A DNA stretch of 64,000 nt, taken from NCBI RefSeq assembly GCF_019904155.1, contig NZ_JAHCMB010000026.1, positions 62,001 through 126,000 of the forward strand, read 5' to 3'. Below, one piece after another: positions 7,373 to 16,390 of this stretch (the stretch's first letter is position 1; the number at the start of each line of letters is the position of its first letter). The translations under genes and the position numbers were made by a program. Origin of the DNA: Paenibacillus sinensis. GTDB lineage: Bacteria; Bacillota; Bacilli; Paenibacillales; Paenibacillaceae. The notes beneath the pieces were generated by a model. That model had not been told where the DNA came from. It saw nothing but the letters and a program-made list of their open reading frames with translations, and did no database searches.

Positions 7373-8278
7373 CTAAATCGTAGCCGCGATCTTCTCGATC
7401 GAGGCTTTATAAATGGCCTGTATCGACGCGGATAACTTTGCATCGAATTCTTCATTGCTCTGCTGGTCCGTCAAATCCTGTGATAGAGCGCGGGAGAAGC
7501 TCGCGATAAGTCCGCGGTTCCGGGCCAATCTGTCATTGGCTTCACTCTGCGAGTAGCCGCCGGACAGCGCCACAACCCGTGCCACATGGGGATCGTCAAT
7601 GAGATCGTGGTAGAAGTCATCCTCAGATGGAATGGATAGCTTCAGCATGACGATGACATCCGAAGGAAGTGCGGCCAATTGAGCGGCAAGCTCCTTCTTC
7701 AGCAGGCGCTCCGACTCGGCCCTGTTCGCACTATGGATATCGACCTCCGGCTCGATAATGGGAACAAGCCCTGCAGCAAAGATCTGCTTGCCGAGCTCGA
7801 ACTGCTGCTGAACCGCTTCGCGGATTCCTTCGGGATTCGGTTCTTTGATGACGGACCGCATCTTCGTTCCAAAGATATGCCGGTCAACCGCTCTACGGAG
7901 CAGGCCGTCCAAGTCGGGCATGGGCTTCATGAGCTGAACGCCGTTGCCTGGCTCGGCAAGCCCTTTGTCGACCTTAAGGAAAGGCACGATGTTCTTCTCC
8001 TTCCAGAGGTAATCCGCAGTCAGCATGCCATCAATGCTCCGGTCCATTGTATTTTCGAAGAGAATAGCGCCGAGAATGTACTTCGAGTCGAACGCCGGGC
8101 TTTTAATAATCCGGGTTCTCATCTCATGAACAAGCTCGAACATTTCCTCGTCATTATGGTACCGGTCTTCCTGAATGCCATATTGCAGCAGCGCCTTTGG
8201 TGTGCTCCCGCCGCTCTGATCCAGCGCAGCAATAAATCCTTTGCCATTTCGTACCCGTTCCAATTGTTCCTTATCCAT
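7373..8278 (-). CDS. fda: Class I fructose-bisphosphate aldolase
   Basis: This 301-residue cytoplasmic enzyme cleaves fructose-1,6-bisphosphate to glyceraldehyde-3-phosphate and dihydroxyacetone phosphate. The N-terminal motif [17 protein letters not shown] and the IEPEVD and MLKLSIP segments are those of the bacterial class I (Schiff-base) aldolases as found in staphylococci; the Lys in MLKLSIP is the likely Schiff-base residue. The ATG follows GAGGAGAG by five bases. The gene stands alone between the toxin locus and the tRNA-Lys, transcribed away from the tRNA. The gene symbol is taken from the staphylococcal homologue. Confidence 0.88.
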   Translation of the reverse strand: MDKEQLERVRNGKGFIAALDQSGGSTPKALLQYGIQEDRYHNDEEMFELVHEMRTRIIKSPAFDSKYILGAILFENTMDRSIDGMLTADYLWKEKNIVPFLKVDKGLAEPGNGVQLMKPMPDLDGLLRRAVDRHIFGTKMRSVIKEPNPEGIREAVQQQFELGKQIFAAGLVPIIEPEVDIHSANRAESERLLKKELAAQLAALPSDVIVMLKLSIPSEDDFYHDLIDDPHVARVVALSGGYSQSEANDRLARNRGLIASFSRALSQDLTDQQSNEEFDAKLSASIQAIYKASIEKIAATI

Positions 8279-8425
8279 ACAGACTCTCCTCTCGCATACG
8301 GCCGGTCAACCCGGCTTCTTGAAAAACCTGCTATATATCTTTACACATTTGTCCGATTTTTAAGCAGGATTTGGCCGTATCCGGAAGATTAATAAAGGTC
8401 TCCAAAAAGAAATTCATACTGAGGG

Positions 8426-8455
8426 TTGACGAACTTCTTCTCCTTATGATATATT
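8426..8455 (+). promoter_or_regulatory. Promoter of tRNA-Lys
   Basis: TTGACG and TATATT are separated by 18 bases, and the tRNA begins 18 bases after the -10 box. Confidence 0.7.
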
Positions 8456-8473
8456 ATAAAAGTTCTGAAAAAC

Positions 8474-8546
8474 GGACTCTTAGCTCAGCTGGTAGAGCAT
8501 TCGACTCTTAATCGACAGGTCCAGGGTTCGAGCCCCTGAGAGTCCA
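8474..8546 (+). tRNA. tRNA-Lys (anticodon CTT)
   Basis: A 73-base cloverleaf: acceptor stem GGACTCT/AGAGTCC, D-arm GCTCAGCTGGTAGAGC, anticodon loop CTCTTAA giving anticodon CTT for Lys codon AAG, T-arm with GGTTCGAGCCCC. CCA is not encoded. It has its own promoter upstream and a terminator downstream, so it is a single-gene unit. Confidence 0.95.
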
Positions 8547-8562
8547 TAACTGCAACAACATG

Positions 8563-8600
8563 AACAAGAACGGCATTCTCGCCGTTCTTGTTTTTTGTTT
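8563..8600 (+). terminator. Terminator of tRNA-Lys
   Basis: A 12-bp perfect stem AACAAGAACGGC/GCCGTTCTTGTT with a 6-base loop is followed by a T-run. It may also help stop the converging sugar-permease transcript. Confidence 0.88.
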
Positions 8601-8630
8601 TGGAGCTTCAGCCCGCTGAGTACAATTCAC

Positions 8631-9461
8631 TTATCCCTTAACAGAACCGCTCGTGATCCCTTCCACATAATACTGCTGCAATTTCATGAACAGTAACGAA
8701 ATCGGTATGGCGATCAGGACACAGCCAGCCGCGAAAGACATGTAATTGGAATTGGCGTTTGCCCTGGTCATCATCGAATACAAGCCAATAGCGACGGTGT
8801 ACTTCTCGATATTGTCTCCCATAATGACTTTTGCAAAAATAAAATCCATCCAGGGAGCAATAAAGGACATTAACACGGTATAGACGATAATCGGTTTGGA
8901 CAGCGGCAAAGTAATCCGGGAAAAGATATTGAATTTGGTTGCCCCATCAATCATCGCCGATTCATCCAGAGAAGCAGGGATGGTATCGAAAAACCCTTTC
9001 GCGATATAGAAGCTTAAAGCAGCGCCGGAAGAATAGACCAGAATCAACGCCCATAAACTTTGGGTTAAATCCATCGACTTCAAGATGTAATAGATCGCAA
9101 TCATGCTCATAAAGCCGGGAAACATATTTAAGACTAAAGCCGTTTTTAAAATGTTCTTGCGAAACTTAAATCTTAACCGGGATAAAGCATAGGCAATGGC
9201 TACAGTAATGAAAGTACTTAAGATACAGCTAATGACGGATACAAATAAGGTATTCAGAAACCAGGTTAAGAACGGATAATTATCATTGGTGAACAGATTT
9301 CTATAATTATCAAAGGTATAGCCTTTGGGAATGATATACGATACAAAACGTCCGCCTTCCGCCCGAAAAGAGGTTAGGACAATCCAGCAAATGGGGAATA
9401 GCCATACGGCTGATATTAGACTTAAAGTAAGCTGTCCAAGGATTCCTTTTCCTTGTTTCAT
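8631..9461 (-). CDS. Sugar ABC transporter permease, MalG type
   Basis: This 276-residue inner membrane protein has six hydrophobic segments and the EAA coupling loop in the form ESAMIDGATKFNIFSRITLPLSKP (about residues 165-190), which docks on a shared ATPase not encoded here. The C-terminus VEGITSGSVKG is the usual MalG ending. Its ATG directly follows the stop of the MalF-type gene (TAAATG), showing coupling. With the binding protein and second permease it forms a maltose/maltodextrin-family importer; the GH31 enzyme across the divergent regulator suggests an alpha-linked oligosaccharide as substrate. Confidence 0.9.
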   Translation of the reverse strand: MKQGKGILGQLTLSLISAVWLFPICWIVLTSFRAEGGRFVSYIIPKGYTFDNYRNLFTNDNYPFLTWFLNTLFVSVISCILSTFITVAIAYALSRLRFKFRKNILKTALVLNMFPGFMSMIAIYYILKSMDLTQSLWALILVYSSGAALSFYIAKGFFDTIPASLDESAMIDGATKFNIFSRITLPLSKPIIVYTVLMSFIAPWMDFIFAKVIMGDNIEKYTVAIGLYSMMTRANANSNYMSFAAGCVLIAIPISLLFMKLQQYYVEGITSGSVKG

Positions 9462-10784
9462 TTAGAATTCCCCCTCTGACTTGAAGGCTTTGGATCGGGT
9501 GTACATAATCAACGAGAACGTCGCGCTTAATACGAAAGTCAAAATGCCGATTACGGAAGCGAGGTTATAATCCGCTTTCTCTGTAGTCAATTTATACAAC
9601 CAGGTCACCAGCAAATCGGTGCTTCCGGCTCCGTAATAATTGCTATTGGCCGGCCCGCCCTCGGTCAGCAAATAGATCACGTTGAAATTGTTGATATTTC
9701 CGATAAATTGCTGGATTAAATTGGGTGTCATCACAAAAATCAATTGAGGCATCGTAATTCTCTTGAAGACTTGAAAGATATTGGCGCCGTCGATATGTGC
9801 AGCCTCGATTTGATCCTGCGGCAAATTCATGATGACTCCGGTAGAAATCAGCATGTAGACCGGAATTCCTATCCACATATTAATGACGATAACCGAAATT
9901 TTGGCCAATAACGGATCGATCAGAAAAGGGATTGGCGAATGAATGAGTCCAAGCTGCAGCAGCCATTCATTAATCGGTCCGGATGTGTGGAACAAATTTC
10001 TCATGATCAATAAAGATACGAATTGCGGTACAGCGATCGTAAGTACAAAGATGGAGCGGTACAGCCCCTTCCAGCGAATGGTCTTTTTCTGGATGAACAG
10101 AGCTAATAGGATTCCAAAAATAAAACAGGTGAGGGTAGCAAAGACAGCCCATACAATCGTCCAGGCAAAGACAGGAAGGAAGGTTTCGGACATCCGGCCT
10201 GTCAGAATGTTCTGGAAGTTCTTGAACCCGACCCATGAGAAGAGGGATTTGGGCGGAAGGTGAGAATGATCGAAGCTGGTGAAAGCAATGGAAATCATGT
10301 ACACCAAGGGCATTATGGTAAACAGGATGATTCCGATGGCTGGAACGCTTAGCAGGGTTAAGTGAAACCGGCTATCCCATAAGCTTTTAAAGTCCGCTAT
10401 GAAGGTAGGGACTGGCTGTTGATTCTTTATCCGCTCAGCGAGGTGCTTGATGCTCCGGGTATAGCTGATATAGAACAGGATGAATACCACAAGGGTTATT
10501 AAGGCGACAATCCCGTAAATGAGCAAGAGCATCGAATTGTCCCCTTGAACGAGCAGCTCTATGCCCAGATCTTTATCATAGACCCATCCTTGCTGTTGGG
10601 TGCCCAAGTGACTTAAGCTGAAAATATTTTGGATGCCTGCAGTTCCCAAGAAAAAAATGAACAGCGCCTCTACTAGAAAAAATAGCAAGCCTTTAACAAA
10701 CTGCCCGTTAACGATATGGTAAATTCCCATTAATACAAAGGAAAGGAAATAGAGGACACCTTTATCTTCCTTTTGTTTTGGCAT
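9462..10784 (-). CDS. Sugar ABC transporter permease, MalF type with N-terminal extension
   Basis: This 440-residue permease carries an extra N-terminal part of about 140 residues with three hydrophobic segments, as is usual in Firmicute MalF proteins, before the core of six segments. The EAA loop reads EAAHIDGANIFQVFKRITMPQL near residue 335. The ATG lies about ten bases after GGGAGG. It starts 31 bases after the binding-protein gene and abuts the MalG-type gene, so all three are one operon. Confidence 0.9.
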   Translation of the reverse strand: MPKQKEDKGVLYFLSFVLMGIYHIVNGQFVKGLLFFLVEALFIFFLGTAGIQNIFSLSHLGTQQQGWVYDKDLGIELLVQGDNSMLLLIYGIVALITLVVFILFYISYTRSIKHLAERIKNQQPVPTFIADFKSLWDSRFHLTLLSVPAIGIILFTIMPLVYMISIAFTSFDHSHLPPKSLFSWVGFKNFQNILTGRMSETFLPVFAWTIVWAVFATLTCFIFGILLALFIQKKTIRWKGLYRSIFVLTIAVPQFVSLLIMRNLFHTSGPINEWLLQLGLIHSPIPFLIDPLLAKISVIVINMWIGIPVYMLISTGVIMNLPQDQIEAAHIDGANIFQVFKRITMPQLIFVMTPNLIQQFIGNINNFNVIYLLTEGGPANSNYYGAGSTDLLVTWLYKLTTEKADYNLASVIGILTFVLSATFSLIMYTRSKAFKSEGEF

Positions 10785-10815
10785 ATGACTTTAAGCCTCC
10801 CGGGTGTGCGACCTT

Positions 10816-12033
10816 TTATTTAGCGATATCTGCAACAAATTGATCCAGCTTCTGCTGCATATCGCTGTCCTGGATTTTGCCGGTATAGGCATCGTTAATC
10901 AGCGGGCTGCACTGGGCCCAGAAGGACGCGACTTCCGGAATTTTCGGCATAACAACGGAATGATCATCCTGTGACATAATCGCTACGGCTTTACCGACCG
11001 CGTCATTTTTAACCTCTTCTGCTTCTTGCGCTTTCTTATTGCTCGGAATAATTCCCGTTAACTCAAACCGCTTCAGCTGATTTTCTTCACTGACTAAATA
11101 ATCGGCCAATGCCATTGCGTCGATGGGAGCTTTGGTGGCTGCCTTGACGGCAAATAACTTGACACCCTGGAAAGCATACATTTGCTTGGAGCCGCTGCCG
11201 AAATCGGCTGTGGGGTATGGGGCAACGCCCAGATTGTCTCCCAGCTTAGCTAAGTCCTTCTTATTCCAGGGGCCGCCGATCGCGGCTGCGATTTTTCCGT
11301 CCAGCATGCTGCTGACCATATCATCTTTGGCATGAACGACGTTAGGGTTAGCCTTCAGATTGCGAATCCATTTCAGAACTTCCAGTCCGTGCTTATCGTT
11401 AAAGGTCGTTCCATTCGGATCTTCTCCACTTTCCCCATACAGCAATGAGCCGTTCGCGACAAAGAATGGGGCGATTTGGTAATCCGCGATGGATTCCGCC
11501 AGGTTCATTCCGACTTTCGCTTTCTTCGTTAATCCCTCAAAGGTCTTGATATCTTCTTCGCCCAGCATGGACTTGTTGTAATACAGCACGCCTGTTTCCA
11601 CACCGTAAGGGTAGGCGTATAGTTCCCCCTTGAATGAAGCACCCTCAATAGAAGCGGGTGTCATAGATTCCTTGATCTCGTCAGCATACTTGGTATTCTT
11701 GTAAATCGAACCCGACTCGACCAGCTGTCCCAATTGGTCATGGGGAAGCATAAACACATCGGCGGCTGCTTCCGGATCGTTCTTGACATTTACCTGTGCC
11801 AGCATGGAATCCGATACCAGCACCTCAATTTTGTATTGCTTATCGCTATGTTCTTTTTTGAAGGCCTCAACCATTTCTTTCGTTTGGGACACCGATTCTT
11901 CATCGACCCACACCTTCAACGCTACATCTCCGCCGCCGGATTGATTTGTAGTACCCTTGCTGGCTTCGCCTCCACAACCTGTTTGCAGCAACATAAGACC
12001 GACTACCCCTGCACTCACAAACCATTTTTTCAT
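10816..12033 (-). CDS. Sugar-binding lipoprotein, MalE type
   Basis: This 405-residue extracellular solute-binding protein has a lipoprotein signal peptide with lipobox LQTGC (Cys20 by count), followed by a Gly/Ser/Thr linker and the family 1 binding fold. It should deliver oligosaccharide to the two permeases downstream. GGGAGGG lies six bases before the ATG. A near-consensus CcpA (cre) site lies 34-48 bases upstream, predicting glucose repression, and the divergent AraC protein is the likely activator. The ATPase must be supplied from elsewhere, as is common for MsmX-type systems. Confidence 0.92.
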   Translation of the reverse strand: MKKWFVSAGVVGLMLLQTGCGGEASKGTTNQSGGGDVALKVWVDEESVSQTKEMVEAFKKEHSDKQYKIEVLVSDSMLAQVNVKNDPEAAADVFMLPHDQLGQLVESGSIYKNTKYADEIKESMTPASIEGASFKGELYAYPYGVETGVLYYNKSMLGEEDIKTFEGLTKKAKVGMNLAESIADYQIAPFFVANGSLLYGESGEDPNGTTFNDKHGLEVLKWIRNLKANPNVVHAKDDMVSSMLDGKIAAAIGGPWNKKDLAKLGDNLGVAPYPTADFGSGSKQMYAFQGVKLFAVKAATKAPIDAMALADYLVSEENQLKRFELTGIIPSNKKAQEAEEVKNDAVGKAVAIMSQDDHSVVMPKIPEVASFWAQCSPLINDAYTGKIQDSDMQQKLDQFVADIAK

Positions 12034-12066
12034 TTGCTAACCCTCCCAAGAAATGTGCTTATTTTT

Positions 12067-12081
12067 TATAAGCGCTTTCAT
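12067..12081 (-). promoter_or_regulatory. Candidate cre (CcpA) site for the sugar importer operon
   Basis: The minus strand reads ATGAAAGCGCTTATA, matching the cre consensus WTGNAANCGNWNNCW at all fixed positions but one. It lies between a TATACT box and the binding-protein start, a position suited to repression. Confidence 0.6.
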
Positions 12082-12176
12082 TTTTTTATAATTCTTAGTA
12101 TAGTGGCTTATATCATCGACCCTTATCGTATATTGTCTTAAATACATTGAAATATTGTCATGGGAGTGAGATCAGC

Positions 12177-13064
12177 ATGAAGGCAGCATACGCAACGAGC
12201 CAGGAGTTCAAGGAGCGAGTCCAGCATGGCAACAAGGATTTTCAATTGCAGCTGTATCGGGATATTGAGCATTATGAGCAGGGCTTGATCTTTTATAATC
12301 ACTGGCATGAAGAGGCGGAAATTCTCTACGTAGTCGACGGGGAGATGGAACTGGTTGTAGATGGGGTGTCCATTTTTGCGAAAAAGAATACGGTCGTTCT
12401 TATCCCGCCGAACTTGCTGCATGTAGCTTATCAATGCCACGATCGTAAATGTCGCTTCACCTCGATTGTCTTTCATTCGGATTTTATTGCCAGCAAGAAC
12501 GAGGACAAGATCCAGACCACGCAGTTGAATCCTTTTCTGGTTAATACTTTTATCTCCTCTTACGTCTTGAAAGCAAGCGACCGGAGCAATGAAATCGTTC
12601 AGCAATTGTTAGCGGAATTCGAGCGAAGCTACCAAGGCGATCAGTCTTACCGGGAGCTGCTGCTGAAAGGCTATCTATGCCAGATCCTGTTTCACTTGCT
12701 GCAAAAAGAAGAGATTCATAATGTAAAGACCGCCTCCGATTATCTAAATGAAGTCCGCAAGAAGAAAATCATCAGCTTCATTGAGGAGAATTACCAGAAC
12801 GCGGTGAGTCTAAATGATCTAGCCAACGTGATTTCATTAAGCAAAGAACAGTTTTGCCGGTTTTTCAAACAATCCTTTCGCTCAACGCCCATTAATTACT
12901 TGAACCAGCATCGAATCAATCGTGCTATGGATTTGCTGAAGCGTACCAATCTATCTATTATCGACATTGCGATTGAGGTGGGCTTCGACAGCAGCAATCA
13001 TTTCTCCATCGCCTTTAAAAAGACAACAGGCATGACTCCCAGCCATTTTCGTAAAATGACATGA
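12177..13064 (+). CDS. AraC-family sugar regulator with cupin domain
   Basis: The 295-residue protein has an N-terminal cupin (about residues 30-100, HWHEEAEILYVVDGEMEL and IPPNLLHV) that should bind the sugar, and a C-terminal double helix-turn-helix (about residues 195-295, ending VGFDSSNHFSIAFKKTTGMTPSHFRK). The ATG at 12177 follows GGGAGTGA; a TTG ten codons upstream has no ribosome site. It is divergent from the importer operon with a shared 143-bp control region, and the GH31 gene follows 86 bases later, so it probably controls both. Confidence 0.9.
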   Translation: MKAAYATSQEFKERVQHGNKDFQLQLYRDIEHYEQGLIFYNHWHEEAEILYVVDGEMELVVDGVSIFAKKNTVVLIPPNLLHVAYQCHDRKCRFTSIVFHSDFIASKNEDKIQTTQLNPFLVNTFISSYVLKASDRSNEIVQQLLAEFERSYQGDQSYRELLLKGYLCQILFHLLQKEEIHNVKTASDYLNEVRKKKIISFIEENYQNAVSLNDLANVISLSKEQFCRFFKQSFRSTPINYLNQHRINRAMDLLKRTNLSIIDIAIEVGFDSSNHFSIAFKKTTGMTPSHFRKMT

Positions 13065-13150
13065 TATTAATAGAGATTGACATGATTGTAAATGCTTGCT
13101 CCGAAGTAAAAATCTACAATAGGCTTAATCTAATTTGTAGGAGGGGCAGC

Positions 13151-15145
13151 ATGTCATTTTTTACAAAAGGCGATAGCTATGTAGAATATCAGAATGGCGG
13201 GGAGACACTACGCATAATGGGATGGGGCAAGAACAGTCTGCGGGTAGTCTCGGTTCCTAATGGACAGATGGACTTGGCCGGAAGCGCTTTGCTTCCACAG
13301 TCCTCGGCCGTGACAGTAACGTTTGATGATCAGGTAGCCGAAATCACCAACGGGAGCATTTCAGCTGTTATCGATACCCGGGGGTGGAACAGCGCGGCTG
13401 TCGTAACTTTTTTCAATGACCGAAAAGAAGTGATCTTGAAAGAGATTGATGGTGGCGGAGCTTTGGTCCGAAGAGCGCGTCATTTCAAACCGCATATTGG
13501 TGGCGACTTTCGCCTGAAGGCGACTTTTGAATCCAATCCCCAGGAAAAAATCTATGGTATGGGACAATATCAGCAGGATATTCTGGATTTAAAAGGCTGT
13601 AATATCGAGCTGGCTCATCGTAATTCTCAGGCTTCCATACCGTTCTATGTATCCAGTCTTGGTTACGGTTTCTTGTGGCATAATCCTGCGATTGGCAGTG
13701 TTTCATTTGGGAAAAATACGACGGAATGGCGGGCAGACAGTACGAAGCAGCTGGACTATTGGATTACGGTTGGGGAAACGCCGGCGATTATTGAGGAACA
13801 ATACAGCGCTGTGACCGGCCGCGCACCGATGATGCCGGAATTCGGACTTGGGTTCTGGCAATGCAAATTGCGGTATTACAATCAGGAGCAAGTGCTGGAA
13901 GTTGCCCGGGAATACCATCGTCTTCAAATTCCGGTCAATGTTTTTGTAATCGATTACTATCATTGGCCGCGCTGTGGCGATTTCCGCTTCGACGAGAAGT
14001 TATTCCCTGATCCACAATCTATGGTCGACGAGCTGCGCTCTTATGGGATGGAGCCTATGGTCTCGATTTGGCCGCAAGTCGATTGGCGGAGCGAAAATTT
14101 CCAAGAGATGTACCAGAAAGGTTTATTGGTGCAGACGGAGCATGGCTTGAATGTTCAGATGAGCTTCCAGGGCAACAACGTCTTTTATGACGCAACGAAT
14201 CCGAAAGCGCGGGAATATGTATGGAACAAGTGTAAAGAAAACTATGGACAATACGGTATTAAGCTGTTCTGGCTGGATGAAGCAGAACCCGAGTTCAGCA
14301 CGTATGATTTTGACAACTATCGCTATCATATTGGCAGCGTTCTTCAACAGGGCAATTTATACCCCAGAGATTTTGCGAGAGGCTTCTATGAAGGGCAGCA
14401 GGCAGACGGCCGGGAAGATGTGCTGAATCTCGTCCGCTGCGCGTGGGCAGGAAGTCAAAAGTATGGTGCGCTGATCTGGTCCGGCGATATTCATTCCACC
14501 TACCAGGATTTTCGCAATCAAATTGTAGCGGGTCTGCAAATGGGCTTGTCGGGGATTCCGTGGTGGACGACCGATATCGGAGGCTTCCATGGCGGCAATA
14601 TTCATGACCCGGAATTTCAGGAATTGCTTATTCGCTGGTTCCAATTTGGCGCTTTCTGTCCCGTGATGCGGCTGCATGGCAATCGCCTGCCGAGAGAATC
14701 TCTTACAAATACTTACGGGGAAGTGACAGAAGGAACCGGAGCACCCAATGAGATTTGGAGCTATGGGGAAGAGAACTATGAGATTATGAAAAAATTCATT
14801 GGGATTCGCGAATCCATGCGGGACTATACGCGCCAACTGATGGGAGAGGCTCATAATACAGGGGCGCCGGTAATGCGTACCATGTTCTATGAATTTCCTG
14901 AAGATGCAGCGGCATGGGATTTGAACACTCAGTATATGTACGGCTCAGACATTTTAGTTGCACCCATAGTAGAAGCTCATGCGACTTCACGTAAAGTCTA
15001 TCTTCCGCAAGGACCCACCTGGACAGATGCACACACAGGGGAAGAGTATCAAGGTGGTCAATGGCTTGAGGTAACCGCTCAAATAGACACGCTGCCATTA
15101 TTTTTACGTGACCGCAGACAAAGTTATTTAATTGGGGAAGTTTAG
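13151..15145 (+). CDS. Glycoside hydrolase family 31 (alpha-xylosidase/alpha-glucosidase)
   Basis: This 664-residue enzyme shows the GH31 plan: an N-terminal beta-sandwich, a barrel from about residue 235 and C-terminal beta domains. The nucleophile is predicted as Asp376 in KLFWLDEAEPE and the acid/base as Asp446 in WSGDIHSTYQDF. No signal peptide is seen, so it should act in the cytoplasm on sugars brought in by the adjacent ABC importer. The FWLDEAEPE form resembles alpha-xylosidase-like members, but glucosidase activity cannot be excluded. The ATG follows TAGGAGGGG by four bases. Confidence 0.9.
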   Translation: MSFFTKGDSYVEYQNGGETLRIMGWGKNSLRVVSVPNGQMDLAGSALLPQSSAVTVTFDDQVAEITNGSISAVIDTRGWNSAAVVTFFNDRKEVILKEIDGGGALVRRARHFKPHIGGDFRLKATFESNPQEKIYGMGQYQQDILDLKGCNIELAHRNSQASIPFYVSSLGYGFLWHNPAIGSVSFGKNTTEWRADSTKQLDYWITVGETPAIIEEQYSAVTGRAPMMPEFGLGFWQCKLRYYNQEQVLEVAREYHRLQIPVNVFVIDYYHWPRCGDFRFDEKLFPDPQSMVDELRSYGMEPMVSIWPQVDWRSENFQEMYQKGLLVQTEHGLNVQMSFQGNNVFYDATNPKAREYVWNKCKENYGQYGIKLFWLDEAEPEFSTYDFDNYRYHIGSVLQQGNLYPRDFARGFYEGQQADGREDVLNLVRCAWAGSQKYGALIWSGDIHSTYQDFRNQIVAGLQMGLSGIPWWTTDIGGFHGGNIHDPEFQELLIRWFQFGAFCPVMRLHGNRLPRESLTNTYGEVTEGTGAPNEIWSYGEENYEIMKKFIGIRESMRDYTRQLMGEAHNTGAPVMRTMFYEFPEDAAAWDLNTQYMYGSDILVAPIVEAHATSRKVYLPQGPTWTDAHTGEEYQGGQWLEVTAQIDTLPLFLRDRRQSYLIGEV

Positions 15146-15160
15146 GTTAGCCGTAACACA

Positions 15161-15284
15161 AAGAAATAAGCCGCCCTTGACCGGGGACTCGACCTATTTC
15201 ATGTGGGTAGTACCTGATTAAAGCTGACCGCCTTTCAAGCGGCTATTGCTCGGAGAGTCGTGTTCTAGCACGGCTCTCTTTGCA
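15161..15284 (-). ncRNA. Orphan copy of the type I antitoxin RNA
   Basis: Read on the minus strand, this stretch repeats the antitoxin RNA at 6824-6962: AAGAGAGCCGTG/CACGACTCTC hairpin, GCAATAGCCGCTT with GGCGG, CAGCTTTAA, GGTA-TAC, then a terminator stem starting GAAATAGG. Only the last two toxin codons plus stop (AAG AAA TAA) remain on the opposite strand; the space where the toxin would start is occupied by the GH31 coding end. It is a remnant or a stand-alone regulator. The rest of the 15146-15351 gap shows no ORF. Confidence 0.6.
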
Positions 15285-15351
15285 TTGTGCGCTGTTTCTG
15301 CATTTATAATAACACGTATTATTTTGTTTTGAACCTTGAAACGGTGCTTCA

Positions 15352-16212
15352 TCAATAATTGTTATACACGCCAACAAGAATATATTGAAGGGAATCCGAT
15401 AGAATTGTATGGGGGGCTGTATCTACTGTAAATGTCCCTCCCGCCTCCGTCGTTCCGGATTGCTTAGGGATGTCAATCTGACTAAAATTAGAATCTTGTA
15501 TATAAAAGTGCAGGTACAGTTGGTCATTCAAAACAGCCGATTTCCCTTCATTTATTGCAGTCAATCGGACATTTGCTACATTAATGCCGGATGTATTCGT
15601 GTGTGTAGTAACAGAAGCTTTGAGAGGTCTGATATCCTTGTTCAGTTTATCCGATAAAAAATGCAATTCGTCCATGACAACTCCAGATGGCAAATAAGCA
15701 GGATCAACAATCAGGGTAACGATTCTCCTGGATTGATCCCAGCTCGTACCGATGTGGAACGAAGTTGTAATCACACTCAAAGGAACAAACATACTTCCTT
15801 TATACAGAGTGGGAACTGTATCCATCTCGGATGAAACCCCATTGATCTCCACCTTTTTAGAGCCTATTGTCATCTTTACCGTATAGAATTTGTTGTCTTT
15901 GACGTCCTCTACGTAATTTTTTCTTGAAATGACCGCCGTTTTGCTGTCTGCGTTGTAGGCTGCATCTGCGGATAATAAATTGGAAACGCTGCGTAAAGGA
16001 ACCATTAACCGGTTTTCTTTATCCACATAAGGCGCCAGAGGTGAAGTATAGACCACATAGAATTGATTGAGCTTCAACAGTACAGTTGAATTCAATGTGG
16101 AAGTGGAAGCGGAGACAGACAGAGCAGGAACAGAAACGAGTACGACAATTAGACCAAGCAAAACTCGCATTTTCTTCAGCAATGTAGTGCACCATCCTTT
16201 GCTATTATTCAT
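15352..16212 (-). CDS. Secreted copper-amine-oxidase N-terminal-domain protein
   Basis: The 286-residue product has a signal peptide (hydrophobic core LLGLIVVLVSVPAL, cleavage near SVSAS), then a copper amine oxidase N-like domain at about residues 45-165 (KENRLMVPLRSVSNLLSADAAYNADSKTAVISR and MFVPLSVITTSFHIGTSWDQSRRIVTL). The last 100 residues are unassigned beta-rich sequence. This domain is a common cell-wall-associated module in Paenibacillus and does not imply oxidase activity. The ATG follows AAAGAGGT. It stands alone between an RNA remnant and the divergent TetR gene. Confidence 0.82.
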   Translation of the reverse strand: MNNSKGWCTTLLKKMRVLLGLIVVLVSVPALSVSASTSTLNSTVLLKLNQFYVVYTSPLAPYVDKENRLMVPLRSVSNLLSADAAYNADSKTAVISRKNYVEDVKDNKFYTVKMTIGSKKVEINGVSSEMDTVPTLYKGSMFVPLSVITTSFHIGTSWDQSRRIVTLIVDPAYLPSGVVMDELHFLSDKLNKDIRPLKASVTTHTNTSGINVANVRLTAINEGKSAVLNDQLYLHFYIQDSNFSQIDIPKQSGTTEAGGTFTVDTAPHTILSDSLQYILVGVYNNY

Positions 16213-16311
16213 CGGTGTTCATACCTCTTTGTTGTTCTATCAAGAAATTGTAATTTCGATACAAATATTGTAACACGATTACCACTAATCGGGCAGAGTC
16301 TCATCCTTTTT

Positions 16312-16340
16312 TTGACAATGGAAAAGAGTCTGTGTATAAT
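16312..16340 (+). promoter_or_regulatory. Consensus sigma-A promoter of the TetR operon
   Basis: TTGACA and TATAAT are separated by exactly 17 bases; the ribosome site of the TetR gene follows about 40 bases downstream. Confidence 0.92.
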
Positions 16341-16360
16341 TAAACGTGTATTAAACATGT
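16339..16360 (+). promoter_or_regulatory. Tandem 11-bp repeat, candidate TetR operator
   Basis: ATTAAACGTGT is followed directly by ATTAAACATGT (10 of 11 bases equal). The pair overlaps the end of the -10 box and the expected transcription start, where a repressor would block the promoter. Confidence 0.55.
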
Positions 16361-16390
16361 TCAATTCGCGTATTATTATGGAGGGGTTGT

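Noticed and set aside
1..8546. Integrative element between the two tRNA-Lys 3' ends
   Set aside because: No integrase, recombinase, relaxase or phage gene in the interval; kept only as a low-interest observation.
16019..16212. Copper amine oxidase enzyme
   Set aside because: The neighbouring gene has only the N-terminal domain typical of wall proteins and is far too short for the catalytic part.
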